From assembly GCF_019279795.1 (NCBI RefSeq), contig NC_056749.1, forward strand, positions 579,942,006 to 580,006,005: a stretch of 64,000 bases of DNA. Direction: 5' to 3'. The first letter of the stretch is position 1. Each line of letters begins with the position of its first letter. Shown in pieces: positions 47,585 to 57,540 of this stretch. The translations under genes and the position numbers were made by a program. The notes under the pieces are model-generated. The model did not search any database. It had not been told where the DNA came from and worked only from the letters and a program-made list of their open reading frames with translations. Source of the stretch: Protopterus annectens. Its lineage: Eukaryota; Chordata; Ceratodontiformes; Protopteridae.

Positions 47585-47886
47585 CATAGGTCTCAACTGT
47601 CCAGATTTTCGCAGAATGTCCAGATATTTTACTCATATTTTCTCATAAAAATTACAGATTTCTGGCAAATCACTGATAAATCATTGAGGACTGAAGTAAG
47701 AAAATAATGGTAGACATTTGATTTTCAGACTTCACATCCTTCAGAAAATTTATGCTAATACAAAACCTGTTTCTTTCTAAGTTTGTAAGAGCAATATTTA
47801 AAAAGTGTCCCTGTTTTTGGGCCTTTGTCACGCCATTATTTGTGTCTTTGTCCAGATTTCTTACTCTAAGAGGTTGAGAGGTATAT
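47585..47886. mobile_element. MITE-like repeat
   Basis: Starts TAGGTCTCAACTGTCCAGAT and ends AAGAGGTTGAGAGGTATA. The body matches 13517-13815 closely (TTTTCAGACTTCACATCC, GCAATATTTAAAAAGTGTCC, GTCCAGATTTCTTACTCT), in the same direction. Confidence 0.75.
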
Positions 47887-47923
47887 TGTGTTATACAGGT
47901 AAACACATGACTATATATGCAAC

Positions 47924-48253
47924 ATGCAGACTTATACAAATTTGTTAACAGCAGATCTGTGGGCTGTGGTCAACAACAATTTTATTGAAAACTACAGCAT
48001 ATACAGCCACTGTGTGACATGCTCCCTGCATATATACAGGTACTGCAATGGCTGCCAGAGAAAGGAAAAGTTTGAGAAGTTTAATGTTGGGGAAAAACAA
48101 GTGCTCCTGCAAGCCCTTCATATGAATGGAATATTCATATTGGGCATAGAGGATACAAGCTCAGCAGGGAGCAAACATGGCAGGGCCTGTTACATGACAT
48201 CAAAACTGTGGATGGCCATTACAGGTCACTATGTTAGTTTCATAGGACAGTGA
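47924..48253 (+). pseudogene. Possible Harbinger-associated MYB/SANT-like ORF remnant
   Basis: The second half of the 109-residue frame reads EKFNVGEKQVLLQALHMNGI, then FILGIEDTSSAGSKHGRACY and SKLWMAITGHYVSFIG. This follows the pattern of the MYB/SANT-like DNA-binding protein of PIF/Harbinger transposons: '..F...E..VLL..V..N...L.G......A..K...W..IT..VN.VG'. In those elements it helps the transposase reach the nucleus and the ends. The first half (residues 1-45) does not fit, and no start can be chosen. A chance resemblance is possible. Confidence 0.35.
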
Positions 48254-48345
48254 CTGTCATGTAGAATTGCTGTACACAGCGCCACACCTTGAATGGGCTA
48301 CCAACAGAAAAACAGTTGAGAGAGGTAGAGAAATTTCTGGTAAGA

Positions 48346-48469
48346 ATGCTATCCAGAACAAAAGTTCATGCCACAGCACTCAGATAGAGTGCACTTGATT
48401 TCAGTTTTGGTCCATACTCTGCACTGTATTTGAGTGCTGCGGCATGTACTTTTGTGCTGGACAGTGTTC
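48346..48469. repeat. Foldback repeat, ~42-bp arms
   Basis: Arm 48346-48388 (ATGCTATCCAGAACAAAAGT, CATGCCACAGCACTCAGAT) is the inverted match of 48428-48469 (ATTTGAGTGCTGCGGCATGT, ACTTTTGTGCTGGACAGTG), with a ~39-bp loop. Roughly 80% by eye. Confidence 0.75.
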
Positions 48470-48604
48470 ATATGTTCATAAGTAAATACCAGGCTATTGG
48501 TCTGCCAACTATTACAAGCCTAGCCAACAACCAGAGGTTAGAATCAAACCCCATATCTTGTATCAGTGAGATAATGACCTTCAGCATTATGCCAACCCCT
48601 CCCC
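48467..48604 (-). mobile_element. tRNA-derived SINE with LINE-shared tail, minus strand
   Basis: On the minus strand: GGTTGGCATAATGCTGAAGG (box A), ATGGGGTTTGATTCTAAC (box B), TTGGCTAGGCTTGTAATAGT, CAATAGCCTGGTATTTACTT, ATGAACATATGAAC. Same family as 22190-22366. It directly abuts the foldback repeat. Confidence 0.75.
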
Positions 48605-48609
48605 CTGTT

Positions 48610-49270
48610 TCTGTGATATTGCCTTTGTTTAATTTCTGAGCACTTTACACAATGAGAAACTATATTTGCAAACTTCTGTTTCTTAGAATTCCTAATAACA
48701 CATTCTGGAGTGGAGGAGCACCCTCTCATTGTTTTCTATACCAAGTGCACTCATGCATACCAAGTGTATGATATAAATGTTGGCAACATTCACATTTGTC
48801 ACTGTAGGTACCTTCAGTCTGTAAGTGCAATGCATTGCCCAACAATGTGTATATGCCCACAACATATTTAATCTGTGTCAAATTTTTTAGTATGCATGCC
48901 ACAAGGTTGTAGTATTAGTATATGTGTGTGAGTTTACTGTGGTGAACCACCTGTTATACATCCACAGATTACTGCAGTGAAAGAAGACAGAGGCAAGAGC
49001 AACAGAGGACTAATGTCAACACAGCAGTTTTTGATGATAGTGATGCTAATAAGCATGCATCACACTTTGGTAATACAGTGGCATTATCTGCGAAACACTT
49101 GGGGGAGGATATCACCCTCAAATATAGTTACAATTATATTGCCAGGGAATGAGAAGCCACTGTGGATATATACTGAGCATACAACTTGAAAAGACCTTAT
49201 TGAACCTCTAGTGCCTTAGAGACCCATATGGACTCCCGCTGTGTCCGATACAATAGCATGTGCAGACATT
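48610..49270. other. Intergenic, nothing recognised
   Basis: No domain seen. It may contain the rest of the LINE fragment that is readable from 49290, but its sequence no longer matches. Confidence 0.45.
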
Positions 49271-49289
49271 TATACCACCCCTAAAGTGA

Positions 49290-49650
49290 GCATACCTGAC
49301 TGATAGCTCATTGCCAACATTTTGGGCCATTACCTGGGTCTTCTTTAAAATGACTGTGAGGTCAAATTCCATACATACATCTATAAAGCAAGTCATGCGT
49401 GACTGAAGTTCTTGCTGAGTGTGAACCACAATACTGCATCATCAGTGAACAGGAACTCCCTTAGATGCTTACTAAGCACCTTGGTCTTCAATTTAAGCCT
49501 CAAAAGTTTGAAGAGGTTACCATCCATTCTAGTTTGGAAAAAGATACCCTCTGTAGTATTTCCAAAAGCAAATTTCAACAGAACTGAAAAGAAGAGACCA
49601 AACAATGTTTGAATCAGATCACACCCCTTGGTTTCCAAAGTTATCATAGT
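49290..49650 (-). pseudogene. LINE RT, C-terminal half, minus strand
   Basis: The minus strand reads KGCDLIQTLFGLFFSVLLKF, then TRMDGNLFKLLRLKLKTKV and FLFTDDAVL, then ILKKTQVMAQNV in another frame. In the APE-type LINE family whose EN resembles vertebrate CFDP2 (craniofacial development protein 2), the order is QGCVLAPTLFGIFF..., L.RLRAKTKV, FADDAA and LKKTQVM. The piece therefore starts exactly at the QGC motif and carries the catalytic box as F-T-D-D. The complementary N-terminal part of the same family lies on the plus strand and ends at the same motif (55665). Confidence 0.75.
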
Positions 49651-49759
49651 CAGGGGTGGTAGTGGAGATAAGTTTCTATACCTATAAGATGCTCTTATGG
49701 CATGTGTCTCTACTAGCTTCTGATAACCCAAGTCCAGCTCCAGGCCTTCATGCATGGTT

Positions 49760-50225
49760 TAGTTACTACATTCAGTGAAACCATTTGTACTGACAGGAGA
49801 AGGGGAGAAGACAGAGACTGGCACCTTAAAACCAGTTGCTTTGGGCAGGCAACCCACCTAGGAGAAGGTAAACTCTGATTTAAAACCTCTTCTGCCTTGC
49901 AGCAATACCTAGTCATGGTGAAGACTTTGGAAGTAAACCCAGAGGAAAAATCTGGAGATGGAGCTCCTAAGGCAGTTTGAGGTTGTACTCAACTTCACCC
50001 TGGCAGCTCCTGTGACAGCAATGATGCCAAGCTGTACTGGCCTTGCCTTTTTACATCAGTGGTGTGGAGAGTGGAAACCTGTTGCTGGGCATCAATTGTT
50101 TCCTCAAAATTCAATTGGACAGGCCTATGCCCTGAAGCGGACACTCCAGCTTCAATTTGTTAGTGATGACACAACATGGGAACAGAAGTTACCTTTAATA
50201 AGCAAATGCATTTTATTAGTGTAGA
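49760..50225 (+). mobile_element. 5' region of the CFDP2-like LINE, plus strand
   Basis: GTGAAGACTTTGGAAGTAAA, GATGGAGCTCCTAAGGCAGT, CAATGATGCCAAGCTGTACT: wording I associate with the region upstream of EN in this LINE family. It has an open frame (49958-50224) but no domain. It is cut off from the EN region by the nested RTE. Confidence 0.5.
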
Positions 50226-53200
50226 GTGAGGTTTAGGGGTGCTGCTTCCAATGGTGGGAAAGATCCTTTGATCTCATTGGGCAGCTACCACCCACCTTAA
50301 GCCAGGAGCCATAAGGTGCTGCCGTGTCATGATCCATTTGCTCCACTGGGTGTGTGGGGCTTAGGGAACACACAACATGTAGATCATTAACAATACATCT
50401 GGCAAAATAAAAAAGCAACAAAATAAACCAACCTTTCCTTGTGCCAGTCCCAAGCCCGGATAAATGGGATGGTTGCGTCATGAAGAGCATCCGGCATAAA
50501 ACCTCTTCCAAATGACTTATGTGGAGAACATTTCATATTTCCATGCTGGATCGGTCGAGGCCCGGGTTAACAACGACCGCCACCAGTACTGTTAGCCAAC
50601 AAGGTGCCTGCGGAAATTGGGCTACTGTTGGTCAAAGGAGAAGAGGCGGGGGAAGGCATGCCCGAAGGCAGGAAGAGAAGAGGAAGGTTAGGAGTGTATT
50701 AGTGAGGGTAGGAACTTTGAATGTTGGCAGTATGACTGATATAGGGGAGAGAGCTAGCTGATATGATGGAGAGAAGGAAGGTTGATATATTGTGCGTGCA
50801 AGAGACCAGATGGAAGTGAAGTAAGGCCAGGTGTATAGGAGGAGGGTTCAAATTGTTCTATCATGGTGTGGATGGCAGGAGAAATGGGGTAGGGGTTCTC
50901 CTAAAGGAACAGTATGCCAAGAGTGTTTTGGAGGTGTAGAAAGTGTCTGATAGAGTGATGTTTATGAAGCTTGAAATCGGTGGTGTAATGATGAATGTTG
51001 TTAGTGTATATGCTCCGCAAGTTGGGTGTGCGATGGATGAGAAAGAAAAATTTTGGAGTGAGTTGGATGAGGTGGTGGTGAGTGTACCAAAGGGTGAGAG
51101 ACTAGTGATTGGAGCGGACTTCAATGGGCATGTTGATGAACTGAACAGAGGGGATGAGGAAGTGATGGGTAGGTATGGTGTTAAGGACAGGAATGCAGAA
51201 GGTCAGATGATTGTGGATTTTGCGAAAAGGATGGACATGGCTGTGGTGAATACATATTTTAAGAAGAGGGAGGAGCATAGGGTGATGTACAAGAGTGGGG
51301 GAAGATGCGCACAGGTGGATTATATCCTATGTAGGAGGGCCAGTCTGAAGGAGATTGGAAACTGTAAAGTGGTGACAGGGGAAAGTGTAGTTAAGCAGCA
51401 TAAAATGATGGTCTGTACAATGACGTTGGTGATCAAGAAGAGGAGGAGGAGTATGAAAGCAGTGCCAAGGATTAAATGGTGGAAGTTAAAAAAGGGTGAT
51501 TGTGAGTTGGAGTTCAGGGAAGAGTTAAGACAGGCACTGGGAGGCAATGAAGAGTTACCGAATAGCTGGGTAATTACAGCAGAGCTAGTAAGGGAGACTG
51601 CTAGGAAGGTGCTTGGTGTGACATCTGGACAGAAGAAGGAGGACAAGGAGACCTGGTGGTGGAATGAGGAAGTACAGGAGAGTGTACAGAGGAAGAGGCT
51701 GGTGAAGAAGGAGTGGGATTATCAAAGAGATGAAGAAAGTAGACATAAGTATAAGGAGATGAGGCGCATGGCAAAGAGAGAGGTGGCAAAGGCTAAGGAT
51801 AAGGCATATGGAGAGCTGTATGAGAGATTGGACACTTAAAGAGGGAGAAAAGGAACTGTACCAACTGGCTAGACAGAGAGACAGAGCTGGGAAGGATGTA
51901 CAGCAGTTAAGGGTGATAAAGGATAATGAGGGAAACATACTCACAAGCGAGGAGAGTGTGTTGAGTAGATGGAAAGAGTACTTTGAAGGGCTGATGGATG
52001 AAGAGAATGAGAGAGAGAGAAGGTTGGATGATGTGGGGATAGTGAATCAGGAAGTGAAACAGATTAGCAAGGAGGAAGTAAGGACAGCTATGAAGAGGAC
52101 GAATAATGGAAAGGTTGTTGGCCCAGATGAAATACCTGTGTTAGCATGGAGGTGCTTAGAAGAAATGGCAGTGGAATTTTTAACCAGATTGTTTAATGAA
52201 ATTTTGGAAAGTCAGAGGATGCCTGAGGAGTGGAGAAAAAGTGTTTTGGTACCTATCTTTAAGAATAAGGGTGATGTGCAGAGCTGCAGTAACTACAGAG
52301 GGATAAAATTTATCAATCACAGCATGAAGTTATGGGAAAGAGTAGAGGAAGCTAGGTTAAGAAGGGAGGTGATGATTAGTGAGCAGCAGTATGGTTTCAT
52401 GCCAGGAAAGAGCACTACAGATGCAATGTTTGCTCTGAAAGTGTTGTTGGATAAATACAGAGAAGGTTAGAAGGAGTTGCATTGTGTCTTTGTGGACTTA
52501 GGGAAAGCATATGACAGGGTGCTTAGAGAGGAGTTGTGGTATTGTATGAGGAAGTCGGGAGTGGCAGAGAAGTATGTAAGAGTGGTACAGGATATGTACG
52601 AGGGTAGTATGACATTGGTGAGGACTGAGGTGGGAGTGACAGATACGTTTAAGGTGGAGGTGGGATTACATCAAGGATCAGCTCTGAGCCCTTTCTTATT
52701 TGCAGTTGTGATGCACAGGCTGACAGATGAGATCAGACAGGAGGCCCCATGGACTATGATGTTTGCAGATGACACTGAGTAGGGACCAGGTTAAGGAGAC
52801 CCTGGAGAGGTGGAGATATGCTTTAGAGAGGAGAGGAATGAAGGTCAGCAGGGCTAAAACAGAATATATGTGTGTAAATGAGAGGGAGGGTAGATGAATG
52901 GTGAGGATGCAGGGAGTAGAGTTGGTAAAGGTGGATGAATTTAAGTACTTGGGATCAACAGTTCAGAGTAATAGTGAATGTGGAAGAGAAGTGAAGAAGA
53001 GAGTACAGGCAGGATGGAATGGGTGGAGAAGAGTGTCAGGAGTGATTTGTGACAGACTGGTACCAGTAAGAGTGAAAGGAAAGGTTTATAAGAGGGTAGT
53101 GAGACCAGCTATGTTATATGGGTTGGAGATGGTGGCATTGACAAAAAGGCAGGAGTCAGAGCTGGATGTGGCAGAATTAAAGATGTTAAGATTTACACTA

Positions 53201-53548
53201 GGTGTGACTAGGATGGACAGGATTAGGAATCAGTATATTAGAGGGTCATCTCAGGTTGGACAGTTTGGAGACAAAGCAAGAGAGGCGAGGTTGCATTGGT
53301 TTGTACATGTGCTGAGGAGGGATGCTGGGTATATTGGGAAAAGGATGCTAAGGATGGAGCTGTCAGGTAAAAGGAAAAGAGGAAGGCCTAAGATAAGGTT
53401 TATGGATATGGTGAGAGAGGACATGCAGGCGGTTGGTGTGAAAGAGCATGATGCAGAGGACAGGAAGAAATGGAAACAGATTATCCGCTGTGGCAACCCC
53501 TAATGGGAACAGCCGAAAGTAGATGATGATGATGATGAGGAGGAGGAG
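50226..53548 (+). mobile_element. RTE-clade LINE, nearly full length
   Basis: The 5' region includes GGATCGGTCGAGGCCCGGGT and TTAACAACGACCGCCACCAG, highly typical of fish RTEs. The single ORF (EN-RT) follows. The 3' end is GCTGTGGCAACCCCTAATGG, GAACAGCCGAAAG, then a (GAT)n(GAG)n tail, the RTE hallmark. The element is GC-richer than its surroundings. It sits inside another LINE. No target-site duplication is evident, which is common for RTEs. Confidence 0.9.
50690..53503 (+). pseudogene. RTE endonuclease-reverse transcriptase ORF, disrupted
   Basis: The APE endonuclease begins RVGTLNVGSMT (about 50712). Stops follow between 50758 and 50940, then VYAPQVG, ERLVIGADFNGHVDE (catalytic D/N) and CAQVDYILCRR. 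The RT region has NNGKVVGPDEIPVLAW, VPIFKNKGD, NYRGI, QYGFMPGKSTTDAMF, FVDLGKAYDRV, GLHQGSALSPFLFAVV and MMFADD. The C terminus has VDEFKYLGSTVQ, AMLYGLE, RLHWFVHVLRRD and GRPKIRFMDMV. Defects: the EN stops, a frameshift near 51835, an in-frame stop at 52468, and a frameshift with small deletion just after FADD (about 52780). The remainder is well preserved, so the insertion is fairly young but dead. Confidence 0.9.
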
Positions 53549-55668
53549 GCTAGGTACATCAAACATAAGGATGATAACTTCAGGCTTTATGGAAGATCTA
53601 CAGGACATCAGTGATGCTCGGAAGACAGCAGTCATTAACACTGAGCCGAGCAGATTGCAGATGGATATTGTGGTTCTCAATGAAACAAAGCTGTCTTCCA
53701 TTGGATGTTTCATGGAGAAGGACTTTACTTTCTTCTGGCATAGGAAGCTTCCAGAAGAGACTATTGAACATGTTGTTGGTTTTGCAATCAGAAGCAACCT
53801 CGTTGGCTCAGTCATACTATCAAATATGGAGCCAAGGGTACTAGTTGCTAGTGCAAGCATCTAGGGAACTACTAAAGGGGCGGTGAATACCGCACTACGT
53901 GGCTGGGCTAATATATGCCTTCGGACAGATAGCCCAGTACCAACCTATGAACCTATGACAAACTGCTGAAAATTCATCTACAAACCCAAGTGGACATAGT
54001 CAACATCTTCAGCGTCTATGCTCCTACTTTATCATCTACCTAGGGAGTCAAAAGCAAGTTCTATGATGAACTTAGTGCTGCCATCAGTGAGATCCCTTCC
54101 CATGAACCGTGATTCATTCTTGGTGATTTTAATGCCAGAGTTGGCAATGATCATCACAGCTGGCCATCCTATCTGGGCCAGTTTGGAACAGGAAAGATGA
54201 ATGAAAATGAACAGAGTCTCCTTGAACTCGGTTCCCAATATGACCTTTGCATAATCATCATTTTCTTCATTGTCAAGCTCCAACACAAAGTTTCATGGCA
54301 ACACCCAAGATCGAAACACTGGCACGAACTTGACCTTGTCCTCAACAAATGCAGCAGTTTAGGTAGTGTCAAGGTAACATGCAGTAACTACAGTGCAGAC
54401 AGTGATACCAGCCACTTGCTTGTGTGTAGTAAGGTGAATGCCCACATGTGAAGGTTCTTTTGCTCTAAAAATGAAGGCCACACATTGACATAGGCAAGAC
54501 TTGTGACCCTTTAAAAGTATGCAAGTTTGTTCAAGCACTTGAAGAGGCCTTGCCCTGCTCGGATGGCACTAAAACCAACAAGAGATAGGGAAAACTATGG
54601 GATGCTGTCTATAACACTGCAGTATCTATTTTGGAAAGAAGATAGTCAAATCTGGTTTGAAGCCCACACTAAGTGCTGGCACCCCTGATTGAGAAGAAGA
54701 GACAAACACTGGTTGCATACAGATCCTCACCCAATGAGAAGAACTTGCAGGCATTACAGTGTGCTCAGAGTCAAGTGCAGCTGGTAGATCAGCAGTGTGC
54801 AAACAATTATCAGCTCCATCTTTGCTTCAAGATTCAGCAGGCCATGGACATTAGTAATGTGAGAAATGTATGCTGGGATCAAGCAACCCATCGGTCCATC
54901 ACAAAGAAAGATCACCCCCACTTAAGCTGGCCACATGTGCGGTCTTGAAGGACAGAAACAATAATATGGAACACTTGGTAGAACAGTATTTGCAACTATA
55001 TGCCAGACAAACCATAGTTATGGAGAAAACCCCGACTGCCATCAAGCCTCTGCCAGCAGTGACAGAACTTAATGCTGAGATCACCTGGGAGGAACTCAAT
55101 CATGCACTAAAAGCACTCTTTTCTGGGAAAGCCCCCAGGAAAGATAGTATTCCTTCAGAAATTCTTAAATATGCCAATGGTACCCTAATCTCAGAGCTGC
55201 ATGCAATACTTTGCCAGTGCTGGAGAGGAGGTAATGTACTGCAAGATATGTGGGATGTTAACATAATTAGCATCCATAAGAATAAGAGTGACTATCATAG
55301 GATCTCCCTTCTCTGTACCATGGGGAAGCTGTTTGCACATGTTGTCCTGAAGAAGCTCAACTTTTTTGCAGAAAGAGTTTACCCCTAGTCTCAGTATGGG
55401 TTCAGAGCTGAATGGTCTTCTACACACATGGTTTTCTCTGTTAGGCAACTACAAGAAAAGTGCAGGGAACAGAGCAAACCTCTGTATATTGCCTTCATTG
55501 ATTTGACCAAAGCATTTGACTTTGTCAATAAAAGGTCTGTTTGTGATTCCAGCAAAGAAATATTGCTTAACATTATCATGGCCTTCCATGAGAGCATGAA
55601 GGGGACCATCATGTATGACGGATCCATATCAAACCTTTTGAGATTCTCAGTGTAATAAAGCAGGGGTG
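53549..55668 (+). pseudogene. CFDP2-like LINE: EN and N-terminal RT, plus strand
   Basis: EN: LGTSNIRMITSGF, EDLQDISDARKTAVI, DIVVLNETKL, FFWHRKLPEE, then after a SINE-tail interruption FSVYAPTL, FILGDFNARVGND, LGQFGTGKMNENEQSLLELG and SWQHPRSKHWHELDLVL. Linker and RT: ITWEELNHALKALFSGKAPR, DSIPSEILKYANG, then QYGFRAEWSSTHMVFSVRQL, YIAFIDLTKAFDFV and FHESMKGTIMYDGSISN. The sequence ends near 55668 at AAGCAGGGGTGTGAG (K-Q-G-C-E). Several stops and frameshifts occur. LINEs rarely lose their 3' half, so the break at QGC is notable. Confidence 0.8.
53864..53958 (+). mobile_element. SINE tail inserted in the LINE EN domain
   Basis: CGCACTACGTGGCTGGGCTA, ATATATGCCTTCGGACAGAT, AGCCCAGTACCAACCTATGA. 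It interrupts the EN reading between ASASI and LKIHLQTQVDIV. The flanks AACTACTAAA (53870) and AACTGCTGAAA (53961) may be a diverged target-site duplication. The tail matches the 3' end of the LINE at 3.4 kb. Confidence 0.7.
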
Positions 55669-55679
55669 TGAGTGGGCAC

Positions 55680-56500
55680 TATTTCTCCAATACCACACAA
55701 CCTGTTGGGCATTATTGCTTGCATGATTTGGATGGCATTAGGATACAGGCTACAATTCTCAGATTGTTGTCTTTCTTTCCCTTTCCATATATATCTTATC
55801 ACAGTCTCTTTAACCCCTGTTGTTATTGTCAGAAATCTCTTCCTTGTGACATTCATTTAGAACCTCAGAAAAAGCCACATCCATAAAGTCTTCAGGTGAA
55901 ACTCCATTTTAGATTTATCTTCCATCCAGATCCAAACCATATTGTTTTAGAAACTTCTGATTCCACAGCTTTATCTTTATTATGGTTGTATATCTCTGCC
56001 AGTACATCTGAGTTTCCCCGCCTCACTCACGCTGTACACAGCTCGTTGAAATGGGGAAACTCCTGACCAAGTACTTCATCACATGTTAGATTAGGCACTA
56101 ATGCTAGTGGATGTGGTACTTTTACATAAACAGTTTTTATTTCTACTTGAACTACAGGATACTCTCTTGCCTCCAGTTATATGCATCACCTAGTTTTTCT
56201 GGTTGCTAATAATTAAATTCTGTTCTAACTAAAGAAATCATGCTTCTTGAATCTAAAAGTCATTGTAGATTCTTCCCATTTACAAACTTGATTAATATGT
56301 CTGGTAAAAGCAAAATGGCAAAATGCTGATTCTACACTTCCAGAGGATAAGCACCCAAGACTGTTTACATTCTATTAGACACATACCCTTCACTGCAAAA
56401 TATTCTCAAGCACTATCCCCTATCATGTTGCCTTTGCTCAGGTAATCAGTGCCTACTAATAAGTTCCAATTCCCATAATTCAGATGGAGACTGACTAGTT
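55680..56500 (-). pseudogene. LTR-retrotransposon (Gypsy-like) protease-region remnant, minus strand
   Basis: On the minus strand near 56275-56040, frames give LLDSRSMISLVRTEF, then VEIKTVYVKVPHPLALVP followed by LTCDEVLGQEFPHF. The order fits a retropepsin-like protease: 'LLDSGS..TLVR.EF', the flap region, then 'V.V...LP.P.LLGRDFP.F'. The catalytic D-S/T-G is altered to D-S-R, so it is dead. Downstream on the minus strand (55856-55680) the frame continues without recognisable RT. No LTRs were found. Confidence 0.5.
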
Positions 56501-57540
56501 ATTTATTTATTTATTTGTCTTTGTTAACTGGGAAAGTCTGACTGAGTAGTATCCATTTTCAGCAGAGGTGAGAAAAGCTCCATTTGCTTACATTACATTC
56601 TACTGAGTTCCAGTTAAACACACAGTAGTTACATTTCCATTTATACACAACAATTAATTACATTTATATATTCTAAGATTTTACAGAAGTGGAAGTTACT
56701 AAACAGAAAGCACCCATGCAACTTAATGGATTGTACAGGCAGCAGTGATGTATAAAACTTTTTTGTCATTTCAGTGAGAGCTTGAGTGTAGTCTTTTTAA
56801 GGAGAGTATTTGGAATGTATCATATGGTGAACACAAAGCCTTAAACTTGTGAGGAACATGTGCAAGACTAGGACTGGTTAAGGTGCTGTTTAAGCAGTGG
56901 TTTAAAACTGCTGAGTTTGTCATAGAGTTTTATTTGTGTGGGGAAACTATTCCAGAATTTAATAACATATTGGGAGTAGACAGAACCTCCTGCAATATTA
57001 TTTGAAGTATTTGGAAGTAATAAGAATTTGTTACTAGAACGGAGGTCCCTTGCTAGACAGTAGCGCAGTAATAAGTTTTGTAGTGCAGGGCATTTTTTTA
57101 GATGATGAATGAGTTTGTATGCTGTAGTTAGCTGCAAATATGTTAGGCAGTTGTGCACTTCAGGCCAGATTAATTGCTTTAAGCTATGCCAGTGATGGGT
57201 CCTATGAGGTAGATTGGTAGCAAATTTAGCTATTTTACTGAAGCAGGAGGCAAGTTTCTTTATTTGAGTACTGTTTAAGTTTGTTAGGACAGGAGCAGTA
57301 TATAAGACAGCTGGGGAATAAGAAGGTAGAGGATTGTTTTTCTTGTAGTACCTGTAAGGAATCCATTGATCCTATAAAGGGAGCCTAATTGCTGGTGTGT
57401 AAATTAAATGATATGCAGTATATGCTGATCATATTTGAGATCGTCATCTATTATAATGCCTAGAAGTTTACTATGAGTTACAGTTTCAATGACGGTATTA
57501 TTTGCTGAATTTGTGGTAAAAGATTGCTTTTGATTTTTTT
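56500..57540 (-). mobile_element. L2-like LINE 3' half, minus strand
   Basis: The minus strand reads THSKLLGIIIDDDLKYDQHI (about 57470), then in the frame 57158-56868 LTYLQLTTAYKLIHHLKKC, RDLRSSNKFLLLPNTSNN, VIKFWNSFPTQIKLYDKL and SSFKPLLKQHLNQS. This is the LINE C terminus 'HSK.LGI..D..L....H...WNS.P..IK...S..SFK..LK..L'. It is followed by a 3' UTR and the L2-type tail at 56505-56570 (minus: ACTCAGTCAGACTTTCCCAG). Its 5' end meets the A-tail of L1 copy 2. Confidence 0.75.

Noticed and set aside
51320-51944. 108-119 aa minus-strand frames
   Set aside because: Antisense to the well-supported RTE ORF.
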